DNA of 64,000 nt, from positions 36,295,888 through 36,359,887 of the forward strand of contig NC_087065.1 of the NCBI RefSeq assembly GCF_963678635.1, given 5' to 3'. The position numbers and the translations under genes are program-made. The notes under the pieces are model-generated. The model searched no databases. It had not been told where the DNA came from and worked only from the letters and a program-made list of their open reading frames with translations. The stretch's first letter is position 1, and the number at the start of each line of letters is the position of its first letter. Below, in pieces: positions 50,201 through 60,907 of the stretch. The stretch comes from Symsagittifera roscoffensis. Lineage: Eukaryota > Xenacoelomorpha > Acoela > Convolutidae.

Positions 50201-51823
50201 CTTTGTATATTGATGATATTCGCAAAAAATCTCAATAAAAAAATTCAAAAATTTAATTTTATTAATTTTAGTTTCTTTTGTTATTAATGCTCCATAAACC
50301 TTAAAAGGCAGTCGGATCATTCAAGGCTTCGCCCTGATACGATCAGTCTTGTGTCTTTTTTATTTGCAAAATGGTCTCAACATGAACTGGACTTACTAAG
50401 TGACATTTTTGATGCTGTTTTCATTAACTCATAAAAATCAAGCTCGAGAATAATTGGTTTTCAACTCTAAAACTCGTAATTGAATGATTTGTCTGGAATC
50501 CGAACATAACTTAGAATTGAATTGATTGTTTTTTTTGTATATCCGTTTGAAGAGTTTATTCTTAGTGCTGAGAGCGTTACGCGAATTACTTATGCGCGGT
50601 AAATTATCCCGCACAACATATTCGTTCCAAATTGAATCGAGGCTAGCTAATTGGTCGTATTAATGTAGTACGACTCAAAATTTCACACATTGGTATTGTT
50701 CAAAACTTATAGGTTTCAATATTCTTTTTCCCAAAAACTATTCAATATTAATTAAAGAACAGTCGGAACATTCAGGGCTTTGCCCTAATATACCAGCAGT
50801 CTTGTATGTATTAAGTCAATTTGAAGAACTTAGCTACCTTATTTTGCTATCTTATAATAATCTTTTTTATATACTCCTGTATCGGTCTAAGCCCGTTAGA
50901 TATTTGCAAAAGTTAATTCAAAACTCCCTCCTCTGTACTGTTTTGAGATATCCATTTTTGATGACGGACTTCAAAAAAATTTTCCAAATTTGGCGCCGAT
51001 TTATACTAATGTTGAGGGGGGAGCGCGCGGCGAAATAACGTGATTTTTTGGTCAACATTTTCCAACAAAGCTTAAAAACCCCTTTTTTGGACTGTTTTTT
51101 CAAAAGGATTTTTTCAGTATTTTGAGAGAGCTAAGAGAATCAATTTGGTCGACTTACATAAAAAAAGGTCGACAAAATTTCAAAATATTCGAAAATTTTT
51201 TGAAAATCCGCCACCCTCTCGAAATAATGCTAGGTCCGCCCCTGATTGTTAAGACTAGGACAATTTCTCAGGATTATCAGAGAGCGTAAAATGCGTACCA
51301 ACGTCTAGACAAGTAAGTTTTTGTTTTTCGGAAATAGGTTGATGTGCGCGAATTTTAGGTTATGTTGGCCACATCAATATTCAGTAAAAGTTAGAATCTC
51401 CACAACGGCAGCGTTTAGGAGATCATTTTTTTTCAATTATTTTTGAGAGTTCTAGAAATAAGTTGAGCAGGTTAATGTGCTAGTAGGGCAGAACTTTCCC
51501 ATCATGTCAAATTTTCTAGAGCCGAACAACTAACCCGACATGATTGCCAGTTCGGATTTGAGCAGAGTGTCAGAAATAACATTGGGTAGAATTCCGACTA
51601 CTTCTCGACTGTGGGCTGTTGGAGATGATACGCGAGAGCCCCCCAGTTTATCCAAGGAAGCCTCCTCCGAGTTAATTCTAATGGTGGGTGCCACTGTTGA
51701 AGCTGCATTATGGTTGGCTGAATGGCCAGGCACACTCAGGGTGTTCGGTGCTGATTGGTTGAATTCAGCTCTATGTGACGACGGTTGGGGCGAATTACCT
51801 GGCTCACTAACTGGAGACGACAT
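44201..51823 (-). CDS. SEC14-spectrin family gene, N-terminal exons
   Basis: Exon 1 spans 51823-51535 (start MSSPVSEPGNSPQP; Ser/Pro/Asn-rich, probably disordered) and ends at a G|GTTAGT donor. Exon 2 spans 44327-44201, from a GCTTCAG acceptor to a GC|GTAAGA donor. The splice is in phase and creates the family hallmark: a helix (VVGILPNVIS, LLKSELAIMS), then GGVDKKGHYVIVFP, then a helix (FADHLQNLICFYIDIV). That is the opening of a SEC14 domain in the Trio/Kalirin/MCF2L/SESTD1 group. The 7.2-kb intron carries the 400-bp satellite array and other repeats. The next exon, expected to hold the central SEC14 strand, is not found. The later SEC14 exons occur at 33514-35578 in the opposite orientation. 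Other reading: two separate partial paralogues. Confidence 0.6.
44378..44940. other. Intronic AT-rich sequence
   Basis: Within the intron of the minus-strand SEC14 gene. Lys/Phe-rich frames (44315-44584 plus, 44599-44847 minus) have no domain and are not called. Confidence 0.35.
44941..45090 (-). mobile_element. hAT-type MITE fragment
   Basis: GAGCTCAGAAAATCAATTTG, GGTCGACC/GGACGACC inverted pair and AAATCCGCCCCC match the interior and one end of the family at 29641, in reverse. Both target duplications are lost. Confidence 0.5.
45511..46511. repeat. Segmental duplication, copy 1 of the unique part (1.0 kb)
   Basis: Repeated at 48397-49393 with a few substitutions and small indels. Together with the adjoining 400-bp units it forms a tandem unit of about 2.88 kb. 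Confidence 0.85.
46512..48394 (-). repeat. 400-bp satellite array, 4.7 copies
   Basis: Unit boundaries by CTGGCTTCG at 46512, 46912, 47312, 47712 and 48112, exactly 400 bp apart; the last unit is truncated at about 48394. The unit is a family A repeat in reverse orientation (TTTGGGACAATTAACGCGCG, CGGAAGCGGAGATT). Some variants alternate between units (ATTTATTTCG against ATTTTTTTCG; TTTAATCC against TTAAATCC), giving a partial 800-bp period. The small minus-strand frames that recur here exactly 800 bp apart are by-products. Confidence 0.92.
48397..49393. repeat. Segmental duplication, copy 2 of the unique part
   Basis: Copy of 45511-46511. The junction with the preceding array falls inside a 400-bp unit (TTTGGGGGACAATTAATTGC). 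Confidence 0.85.
49394..50194 (-). repeat. 400-bp satellite array, 2 copies
   Basis: Units at 49394-49793 and 49794-50194, more diverged from each other than the units in the first array. The right end continues into family A sequence and hairpin module copy 6. Confidence 0.9.
50307..50351 (-). repeat. Hairpin module, copy 6
   Basis: GGCAGTCGGATCATTCAAGG, CTTCGCCCTGATACGATCAG, TCTTG. The neighbouring CTCCATAAACCTTAAAA is shared with the copy at 815, so the module belongs to family A. Confidence 0.75.
50352..50940. other. Intronic sequence with another hairpin module
   Basis: No coding signal. Module copy 7 at 50761-50805 (AGTCGGAACATTCAGGGC, then GCCCTAATATACCAGCAGTC). Confidence 0.45.
50941..51244 (-). 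mobile_element. hAT-type MITE, partial, reverse orientation
   Basis: Contains TATACTAATGTTGAGGGGGG, GAGCGCGCGG, the GGTCGACTT/AAGGTCGAC pair, ATCCGCCACC and the end AGGTCCGCCCCTG at 51244. The opposite end is not recognisable. Confidence 0.55.
51468..51505 (+). repeat. Family B relic
   Basis: GGTTAATGTGCTAGTAGGGC then AGAACTTTCCC resembles the first 40 bases of the copies at 36756 and 37374. Confidence 0.35.
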
Positions 51824-52663
51824 TTAAAAAGTATCTTGCGTAACCATAAGTTATCGATGTATCGAAAAATTCAAAGTTCAGTTTTTATATATGTAGCAAA
51901 TACTTTGAAATTTTTATTTTATGATTGCTCGCAAAAACTTATTGGATTAAAAAAAATCTCCATAATTGAGCTGAAAATGGAATTAATTGTGTACAAAAAA
52001 GATAATGGTTTTTTTGTCAGACAAGTCAGTACATTTTTTTGTTTCAGTCAAATAAACAAATTGTTTTTTTTTGTCTGTTTGAGTAACAAAATACATCATG
52101 ATAAGTTGGTAAAATATGGCAGATGGATAATCGGTCAGTTGGGACTTGGGAATATATTGGAAGAAAAGCAAAGCTAACCAAAGCGAAACGAAAAGAAAAT
52201 TGAGAAATTTACGCTGAAATGTACTAGGAGCGGGCAAGTTATAAAAACAGTGGGAAATTAATCGCCTCCCAGTTTCTTCTGGATTAATAACTTTTTATAA
52301 TCAAGCCGAAAAGTATCTTCTTTCTTCGTATTAGAAAAAAGAATAGTTCTCTTTTAAGTTGGAAGCTATATTAAGGTTTCTTAATCCGGCTGGTTATGGA
52401 TCTGAAACACTCTCAAATACTAGCTGTTATAAATGTATTAAACACACACTTTATACTTAGGAAAAAAATCGGCGGTGTGAAACAAAAAATGAAACGGTGG
52501 TGGTGAAATTAAACCAAGCGATACGCTCGTAATCGCATGAGAATCTTGTTTCCAACTCGTGTTATAGGAAAAAAAACTATTGCCAATTCCATAAATAAAT
52601 GAAAAGAGACAAAATAATTGAGGATTGGTCATCATCATTGGTACTAATATTACTATAGCCGCG
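51824..52663. other. Upstream region of the minus-strand SEC14 gene
   Basis: Contains the presumed promoter and 5' untranslated region of the gene starting at 51823. No motif stands out. The frame 51785-52177 (plus) is Lys/Phe-rich and not convincing. Confidence 0.35.
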
Positions 52664-53022
52664 TCAAAGCCTACGCGTGTTGTTGTTGTTTTTTGACAAG
52701 CAGCGTAGCACTTTATTTACCATCCAGTCAAATGCGACCAACCAGAGAGGATAAAGCTTGCCGCTAGCAGGCAATTCGACCCAGTCTAATCCAAAAACAT
52801 CATCAACATAATACCATATCTCAGATTTGGACACTAAGGTGAAATTAGCAGAACGGCATTGATAGCAGAATACTATCCTGCATCTCACGAACTTGGTTTT
52901 CTTATTTTTATTCCTTAAGCTTTTCTTGGTCTGTTTTTTCTTTTTTGAAAAAAATATTTGAAAATCAAAAAGAGGTTTGTTGCTTAAAACTTCATCGGAT
53001 AGACCCAATTTTGAGGTCCCCT
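52664..53022 (-). CDS. Possible terminal exon of an unknown minus-strand gene
   Basis: A T-rich tract ending TTTTCAG (minus strand) precedes an open frame of about 119 codons. It includes a Cys cluster (FVRCRIVFCYQCRSANF) and a Trp/Asp/Val-rich segment (WYYVDDVFGLDWVELPASGK, LYPLWLVAFDWMV), and ends in a stop after NNNNTRRL. Composition is clearly more protein-like than neighbouring frames. No domain recognised. A minus-strand start is available at 53304. Confidence 0.35.
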
Positions 53023-53106
53023 GAAAATTTTTTTTTTTCAAATGACAGGAAAATTTTGATCAGAAAATAGAGAGCTTAGACTGTTTTATTGTTGGAAAAT
53101 TTCGAT

Positions 53107-53304
53107 TTAAACAGCATTTGAAAAATGTGCCCCTGGGCCAGTTGTGTTCAAAGCACCATGACCTAATCGCTGGATTGTGTTGTCAAACATGCCTTCAACC
53201 TTACAACACCAGCGTATCACAAAATGAATGACGAAATAAAGACAGAAGAGGGAAGAACAGAGGATTGAAGAAAAAACAAAATCCCAATGCCTAATTCCCT
53301 CCAT
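53107..53304 (-). CDS. Possible 5' exon with signal or membrane segment
   Basis: A 65-codon frame starts MEGIRHWDFVFSS and has a hydrophobic stretch (ILCSSLFCLYFVIHFVI), then a polar C-terminus (NTIQRLGHGALNTTGPG). AAG|GTTGAA or TAG|GTCATG could act as donors towards 53022. Very tentative. Confidence 0.22.
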   Translation of the reverse strand: MEGIRHWDFVFSSILCSSLFCLYFVIHFVIRWCCKVEGMFDNTIQRLGHGALNTTGPGAHFSNAV

Positions 53305-53647
53305 AAAATTTGTTCATTTTAAATTTAATTGTCAGCTACGCGTTCAGCAGAACATCTGAGCAGCACACACAAAAAACGATTTTTGATTAAAAATGGATTA
53401 GAAGATAAATCAGCCTGTCTTATTTGGCCACTTGGTCAATATAAAAAACATGCATGATTGTTTTCAGTTGTGTATCAATCGATATTCTTCCTGGTACTCG
53501 GGTTTTCTGGCTTATTTAAATTCAGTTTATGTTAGGGTGCATCCAATATCTTACAATTTCATGACAGAGCCTCAAAAAGCAAGAAATGCTCAGACCATAG
53601 TTATGTTTGGCAGTGTTTGAAAATCTCAAGAGAAAGTGTTCTCATGA
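53305..53647. other. Intergenic, no gene seen
   Basis: A 62-codon plus-strand frame (53432-53620) has ordinary composition but no motif. Confidence 0.35.
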
Positions 53648-53818
53648 ATCATCGTTCTTTTTAGCGTAGGTGAGGGGACCACAAACATTATCTCCAAAAC
53701 ATAGTTCAAAAGAGTTTCATTAGTGTTTAGAAACAGGGGCAGATCTATAATTTTTCCAAAGAGCTAGGGGCTGAAAAAAAATTGGCGAAAACCTTGAGTT
53801 ATTAATGAAATCAAAATA
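53648..53818 (+). repeat. Direct repeat D, copy 1
   Basis: ATCATCGTTCTTTTTAGCGT, GAGGGGACC, AGAAACAGGGGC and ATGAAATCAAAATA occur in the same order at 54136-54308, separated by about 490 bp. Confidence 0.6.
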
Positions 53819-54135
53819 CGAAATTGAGCGTTTGCGGATGCAAAGGAGTGTTTATGGATGCCAAGGTTAGCGCTCGATATGCTTCGTGAATAACACCACT
53901 TGAATTTTTATTCAGACTATGATTTTTCACTCTTCAGTTCTTTTTCTCTGCGTTCAAATTTAGTGTTCAAATTCACAGCCTTTTAGGCATATGTTCACAT
54001 TATGCCCCACTGTGAAAAATTTGTAGAAACAAAAGGAAACCCAACAAATTCAAAGATTTTGAGCGTAAAAGCTTTCTTAATCAATATTTCTAAAAAAAGA
54101 AAAATAGGTTTTTCTAATGAAATTCTAATCATAAT

Positions 54136-54308
54136 CCATCGTTTTCTAGCGTAGGAGAGGGGACCTTAATCTTATAAGCAAGACTTAGATGAAATATTTT
54201 TTTTCTAGTACACAGAAACAGGGGCGAATTTAGAAGTTTTCCGATGAGTTAGACGCTGATAAAAAAAAATTTGCAAAAACATCAAACTTTTTATGAAATC
54301 AAAATAAA
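54136..54308 (+). repeat. Direct repeat D, copy 2
   Basis: Diverged copy of 53648-53818 (CATCGTTTTCTAGCGTAGG, GAGGGGACC, AGAAACAGGGGCGAATTTAG). CAGGGGCGAATTTAG resembles the left end of the hAT-type MITEs. Confidence 0.6.
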
Positions 54309-54315
54309 AAACAAA

Positions 54316-54371
54316 CAAGACTGCTCTTATACGAGGGCAAAACACTGAATGCTTGCATATCACGGCTGTCC
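54316..54371 (+). repeat. Hairpin module, copy 8
   Basis: CAAGACTGCTCTTATACGAG, then GGCAAAACACTGAATGC, then CACGGCTGTCC; the hairpin is worn. Confidence 0.5.
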
Positions 54372-54657
54372 TTTTTTAACTCAGCTACTCTCAATCCAAA
54401 TTCGAACGATTTTTGTTGTGCGGGATAATTTTTCTCGCATAAACAATTCTCGTTATAGTTCAGCATAATGAATAAATACTTCGAAGCGCGCATACATTAA
54501 TCCAGAGCATGGCCAAATTAGCAGTTTTCAAACTCCCACAATTTTGCAAAAAGTATCGGAGGTACAATATCTTTTTATATTTGTTTTTAAAAAACCACAC
54601 CAAGTAAAAAACCACACCAAGCATAAATCTTCCGTTTTCTTTGAAATTCGGAACAAA

Positions 54658-55160
54658 AAGACAGCTCGTATCAAGCCAAAGCCCTGAATCTTACGACTGC
54701 GCTGTAATTTCTCTAGAGAATTTTAAAAGATAATAATTGATTAAGTTTTCAAAAAAAAACATTGAAAAATAATTGTTTGACTTTTCTTGATGTTCATCTC
54801 CACTCACGCTATGTAAAGTACAAATTGATATATTTTGCAAATAGCAAATTAATAAATAGACCATTTTTGGAGGAATTTCTAAAACGGATTACATGATAAT
54901 AGCACGAAATCTATCGCGCGTTAATTGTCCCAAATTGGCCGAATTGGCAATCTTTGAAACCCCATAACTTAACGAAAAGTGGTCACAGATGAAATATTTT
55001 TTCAATTTTAAGCTCAGGACAAAAAAATTTCAGGAATGATAATAAAAAATTTTGTCAAACATGACTTGTCTAAAAGATAAAATTTGTGTGAAGAAAAAAA
55101 ACCGCTCCTAGCACAATTATTCTGTCACTTTCTTCCAAAGTCGAAACAAAAACGATGATA
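54658..55160 (+). repeat. Family A repeat, dispersed copy with hairpin module 9
   Basis: Module (ACAGCTCGTATCAAGCCAAA, then GCCCTGAATCTTACGACTGC) followed by ATCGCGCGTTAATTGTCCC, CCATAACTTAACGAAAA, AAGCTCAGGAC and GTCGAAACAAAA. Same order as in the 1484-bp tandem unit and, reversed, in the 400-bp satellite. Confidence 0.65.
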
Positions 55161-55929
55161 AGTTTTTGGGATGTAAAGTAAAATCGAGCTTTATAGCCGA
55201 TCTTTTTTCTTATTCAAGCTTTTTAAGTAATAAAAAGGACTCTGTCAAAGCTTTGTCGAAACAAATGCGACTTTTCAAATTCAGTTTCTGAGATGTGTAC
55301 CAGGTTTGTTTGCGCTCTACAGGGCGTTTTCAAATCACTGTTTTAAAGAAATATCTTTTATTTCACTAAATTCAAGCTGAATAAATCATTTTTTTTGTGA
55401 TAGATATCAAATATTTGCGGTATTTTGGTTTTGCATATCCTTACATTGGATTGCTTTTTGTTCACATTTTTTTTTCGGTGGCTTAACAAAAATTTACTGG
55501 CAAGCAAGGTTATACAAGGCTGCTTTGAAGTAACCAGTCAAAACAAACAAAAATTGAACTTATCATACTCGTGTTTTTCAGCTTGATTTAAAATTAGGTT
55601 TTGACAAACGTTACAAGGGATTTTATGAGAATTTTATGGGCAAACTATTTAGCAACATTCCATCTCAAGTTTACAACAACTCAATTCGTTCGGTACAATA
55701 CCGAAGAGGAAAACGCGTTCATTTTATGAAGCAAAACTTTCAACTGACTCTGTTTCCTCCCTTTTTGATATATAAAAATTGAGCCGTTATCAGGTTGAAT
55801 CTTCGTGTTAGAATTTTGCGTAAAAATTTTGCACCATTGTCATTCTGGTAAAGTCAAAATCATTTTTGGTCTAACGTTAACCCAAGAAGAGACAAACTAA
55901 CTTAAAAATTGAATTTCACGAAAGGCAGT
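55161..55929. other. Intergenic, no gene seen
   Basis: AT-rich, without coding signal on either strand. Confidence 0.4.
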
Positions 55930-56410
55930 TATTTTGCGGTAAACAAGTAGCAAGTAATTTTGCAAGTAGCACAGAATGTTCCGACCAGTCTTTAAAAAAA
56001 AACGATTTGATTTTCTCAAATTAGTATCGTTTTTTCGGTATGGTGTGAAAAAGGAATATGAGCGAAAAAATATAGCTTCGGTATTTTCTTCAGTCATTGT
56101 AAAATTCGCAAATTGGAAATCAACTTTTGAAGACAAACAACGAGAAAAACAAAAAAATATCAAAAAAGTATTTTTTTTGTAATTTTTCAAATTATTGATT
56201 CGTAAGATGATGCTAAAAACTCATTTGAGTAAATTAAATTTTCAACGTTTAAATTAAGCATAAATGAGCTAATGTACGCTTGTTCTCTCGCTCGAAATTA
56301 GAGAAAAATCAAAATTTCAAACCGGTTTTTCTCAGCACTGGGGGAAAAAACTAAAACACAACAAATACAAAACTCTTTCCCATTTTCAATGGTCGGAGCA
56401 ATAAAAGAAA
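55930..56410 (+). repeat. Dispersed repeat family B, copy 4
   Basis: GCAAGTAGCACAGAATGTTC, CGACCAGTCTT, GGTTTTTCTCAGCACTGGGG and the end CATTTTCAATGGTCGGAGC. The frames at 55897-56190 (both strands) fall in this repeat. Confidence 0.55.
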
Positions 56411-57297
56411 TTCAAATTAAGTAATTGTTATACCAGCGTTTATGTGAAAAAAAAATTGATTTCATTTTGATGAAATGTAACTTATTTTCGTTTTCAGATG
56501 TGTTTAATAGTCAAAATTGGAAGCATTTCTGATCAGATCTGATTAAAATTTCCATGGAAAACTGAAAAAACTAAGCTTTTCTAGGCGTGTACAGGACTAG
56601 TTTTTGTTCAGGTCTTTGGGTACCCTGGTATCTGTTGGAATGGAATGACGCTCAAGTCGCGACTGAGAAGGATTCGACTTGAAATAATACTCGAATACAT
56701 CTTGCATCTGGTTTTTTTTCGTTCTGTGCATCTGTTTTTATTGCAGCTAGAAATGTGTTATTTTTCATGCTAAAGTTCTCATTTCAGTTTCTGAGATTTT
56801 TATTTATCTGGTTCGACTGTAATATGTGAAACAGCGGTGAAATAAGCTGTGACCTATTGTTCTACAGCTTGAGCGGCTCCAAAGTGTAAGTTTTTTGTCC
56901 CGTTCTAATGATGACGGGTTCTGGATTTCTTTTAATTTGTTTCGATCCAATTTTTCTAGAACATTTTCATTCTAGGAGAACAATCCAATTTAATTTAGGA
57001 GAGTGCTCAAACAATCAAAAGCAGTATGGACTGAATTAAATGCTGAAACAACAATTTTTTAGTCTTATTCCGGTTTTGACGTCGATACCTATTGATAATT
57101 TATAATATGATAACAACCGGAATAATATTCGGAATAATATGATAACAACCGACCTATCCGTGTGGTTAGTTTGATTGGTATGTTTTGTTTGAGCTATTTC
57201 CATCTTACGCTAAAATAAAGGCTATGTGATCTGCAGCAAGAAGAGATTTCATTGCTGTAGGCTTAGTTTTGTTTATATCTATCTACCGGTTAAATCA
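56411..57297. other. Intergenic, no gene seen
   Basis: AT-rich; a short CGGAATAATAT direct repeat near 57118-57135. Confidence 0.4.
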
Positions 57298-58683
57298 CTA
57301 TTTCAATTCTAGTACATTAAAAGAATACTGTTTTGCTTGAACAATCAGGTATCTCATTGCTGATAGTTCGAGTATCCATTCGCCGACCTCTGCTTTTTTA
57401 ATCTCTGAACCTATTGTGGCTGGCGTCAATTTTCGATCGTTTACCTTTTTGTGAATCATATTAACTGACCTTAACTTTTTTACCTTCGCATTTTTGACGT
57501 TTTTAAAAATTTTAGGTTCTTCTCGCATTCCAAGTTTGTGACAGGTATCTGCATACTTTTTAAATAATTGCATTTGATTTTGATCATTTGGTGAATGTCT
57601 TAATCTGTCTGTCAATTTGGATAAATTTTGCTATTTTGCTGATTGGTTGATATCATCTAATTTTTTTGATGCTCAAAAACGATCTAAGTTTTTTCGACAA
57701 TTTAGGTGAATTAATTTGAGGATTGCTTCCGTTTTTGATAGTTTAGGAACCACGCCAATACCGATAAATTATGTCTTCACCATCCAACCAGGTTCTTAAA
57801 CAACTAACATTTACGGACCTATAAAGCCATGTTTTCTTCTTCGATATTACTCATATACTTCCAACAAGTTTTTCGTGTTTTTCCTCTCCTTTTGATTCGA
57901 TCAAACGTCATGCATTTTTTGCATTGCTTAGCGTTCTGTCTTCTGCTTTCTGGCAATCAGTTTTTCCTGTGAAAGTCTGACTGATTCCGTCTTGAACTTT
58001 AATTTTAATTTTTGAACAATTGTCTGTTAATCGGTTTTGCGCTTAGGGCTAGTTCTGTTGACTTGTTTTTCCGTTTTCAAATTTTGTTATCACAAAAAAC
58101 GGTCGAATATTTGTCCAGTTGTTTAATATGCACCTGTACAAGAATTTTTTAAACTTTCCTATTGTACTTCATCTTGGATTTGAAAAAAATTATTCTGCCT
58201 TTCTTTTGAATAGGGCATAATTAACTACATCGTTTTTTGATGTCTTTGTCTAATGTGCTCTTGCAAAATATGAAATGAAAAAAATTTAGTTTCCAATCTG
58301 ATGATTGCTTGGATAGTCGGACAGGAGCACAACAAAAGTGGACAGCTCCTTAAGTACTGATCTTTCTGTTGTCATGATGAGCACTTGTTCTTGTAAATCC
58401 CACCCCAGTGTAAATAAAGTGTTTTTCTCACTTGTGAAAAGTGCTAAGCCTTTCATTTTGAATCCATCTGATCATAGGACTGCTTTTAAGACACCTAATA
58501 ACGAAAATGGAAGCTTTTTGTGATCAAGGAAGTTTGCACGTAGGTTCAGCTTCTCTGCCGGGAAAAGTTCTGACTTGTTTGATCTATCTGTTGTCTGTTT
58601 CATAGTAGTCCAATTCAAGAATAATAACGGGCTTTGTTAATGACTGTATTCCGTCTTAAATTCAGATCTGGGCTTTCTAGCAA
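57298..58683 (-). pseudogene. Degraded retroelement gag/protease region, tandem copy L
   Basis: Minus-strand fragments pair with those in 58684-60260. One is a 105-codon frame at 57615-57298 with NDQNQMQLFKKYADTCHKLG. Another is a piece near 58395-58445 with LGWDLQEQV and TTERS, preceded in frame by a stop. LG.DLQ.Q resembles the end of gypsy-type aspartic proteases (I-L-G-x-D). Several frameshifts and stops are present, so it is dead. Confidence 0.5.
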
Positions 58684-60260
58684 GCAATTCTAGTTCATCA
58701 AAAGAAAACTGTTTTGCTTAAACTATCAGGTATCTTATTGCAAATAGTTCGAATATCCATTCGCCGGCCTCTGTTTTTTATCTAACGTGTGTCTGAATCT
58801 ATTGTGACTGGTGTCAATTTTTGATCTTTTATTCTTTTTGTGAATCATAATAACTGATGTTAACGTTTTTACCTTCGCATTTTTGAAATTTTCAAAATGT
58901 GTAGGTTTTTCTCCCATTCCAAGTTTGTCACAGGTAATTGCATACTTTTTAAATACTTTCATCTGATTTTGATCCTTTAGTGAATGTTCAATTTTGTCTG
59001 ATAATTTGGTTGAACTCGGGATAAATTTTGCCAATTGGCTGATACCATATAATTTTTTTGATGCCTAAAAACGATCTAACTTTTTTCGACAATTTAGGTG
59101 GATCTAATTTGAGGATTGCTTTCGTTCATGGTATTTTAGGAATCACGCCAATTTCGATGAATTATGTCCTCAATATCCAAACAGTTTCCTAGTGGTCTCA
59201 TTTTTAGTGACCTATAAAGCCATGTTTCTTCTTCGAGGTTATTCATATTATTCCAAACAATTTTTCGCGTTTTCTTTATCTCCTTTTGTTTCGATCAAAC
59301 ATCATTTTTTTGCATTGTCTAGGGTTCTGTCCACTGCTTTTTGGCACTTCGTTTTTCAGGTGACAATCTGGTTATTTCGCTTAACAGTTTCTCGATGCTT
59401 GAAACTTATTCATAATTTTTAAACAATTTTCTGATGATGAACGGTTTCGCTTTAGGGCTAGTTCTGTTGACTTGTCATTCGGTGTTTATTTACTCTTATC
59501 ACATGAAATATGCATACATTTTTCCAGTTGTTTAACATGCCCCTGTATAAAAAATTTTTTCAGTTTTTCTATTGTACTTTGTGTTGGATGTGAATATAAA
59601 TTTTTCTGATTTTCTTTTGAATAGGGCGTAGTTAACTAAATCGTTTTTTGTTTGTCCTTGTCTAAATTTTTTTTTTGCAAAATATCAAATCAAATATATT
59701 TATAACATGATGATTGCTCAGACAGTAGGACATCAAAACTGGAGAATTCTTTTTTCCTTTCTAATAATTTTTGCTCTCCGATTGTACTTCATCTTGGATA
59801 TGAAAACGAAATTTTCTGCCTTTCTTTTGAGAAGGGCATAGTTAACTACATTGTTTATTGATTGTCCTTCTCTAATGTGTTCTTGCAAAATATCAGAAGA
59901 AAAAAAATTCCAATCTGATGATTGCTCGGACAGTAGCACACCAAAACTGGAAAGATCCCTAAGTGCTGATCTTTCTGTTGTCATGATGCCCATTTGTCCT
60001 TGTAAATCCAATCCCAGTATACATCATGTTTTTCTCTCATTTATCAAAAAAGCTGCTCCTTTTAACTTCATATCCATGTGAATGTAGCACTGCTTTTAAC
60101 ACACCTAATAATAAAAATAGATGCTTGTTGTAATCAAGGAAGCTTGCATGTAGGTTCAGCTTCTCTACCGGGAAACGTTTCGACTTGTTTGATATATCTT
60201 TTGTCTGTTTCATTGTAGTTCAACTCAAGAAAGATACTGGACTTCGTTTATCGACTTTAA
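58684..60260 (-). pseudogene. Degraded retroelement gag/protease region, tandem copy R
   Basis: About 1.4 kb of this segment matches copy L (CAATTCTAGT start, ATCCATTCGCCG, GTGACAGGTA/GTCACAGGTA), so the two are tandem duplicates. A further partial internal repeat lies at about 59570-59760 against 59780-59960. The minus-strand frames are 59034-58735 (DQNQMKVFKKYAITCDKLG) and 60011-59733 (MTTERSALRDLSSFGVLL). Upstream, EKLNLHASFLDYNKH lies near 60150. Confidence 0.5.
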
Positions 60261-60907
60261 TGCGTATAAATTTCAGACCTGGGCTTTGAACGATTTCATT
60301 TAGATTGACTTTGGTTCTTTGGAAAGGTCGTTTTTTTATTTGCTACTTCGTCTTTAATTAGTTTTGGTTTTTTCTTTGTTTTCATTTCTGATCTCTACTT
60401 TTTTAAATGATTGTGTCCACAGTGGTAGCTTAAATTTAAACAAAATTATTTCAAAATTATCACAAGAACTAAAATTCTCGACTATCTTACATTCCTTTTA
60501 TGAATTTTCAGAGTTTTTATCTAACACTTGATAAATATTTTTTGAGACCAGCACATTTTGCAAAATTGTTCGGTTTGTTGCAGTTTTCGCAGAACTTTGC
60601 CATTTCTGGACAAATTTTGATATGACATTTATAAAAAGTTTTTCAAGCCAACATAGGTTTTTGTTGTTGTAGTCGGTTTTTTAGATTTTTGAAATTGTTC
60701 GATTTTGTATTTTTAACTTGTCTCTAAACGATCGTCGACTGTTCTGTTCCGAGATCCTGATAACCCTTAATTTTTTTTTTTTACATTAATTGAAATTTTA
60801 CCTGCTCCTGCAATAATTGCAATTTTTTTTCTGGAAAACGAGTGTTAATTTTTGCTCTGCTTAATTTTTTTTAGCTCTCGAGCTATTCCTCTGGGGATAA
60901 CGTTTCA
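60261..60907 (-). pseudogene. Retroelement gag remnant with worn zinc knuckle
   Basis: At 60600-60553 (minus) the frame reads FCENCNKPNNFAKCAG. This looks like a CCHC knuckle (C..C....H....C) with His changed to Asn and one residue lost. The NKPN.FAK core is common in gypsy-type Gag. Its position upstream of the protease fragments fits gag-pro order on the minus strand. Confidence 0.45.

Noticed and set aside
51540..51827. Plus-strand 95-aa frame opposite SEC14 exon 1
   Set aside because: The minus-strand reading splices in phase to a SEC14 hallmark, so the plus-strand frame is its shadow.
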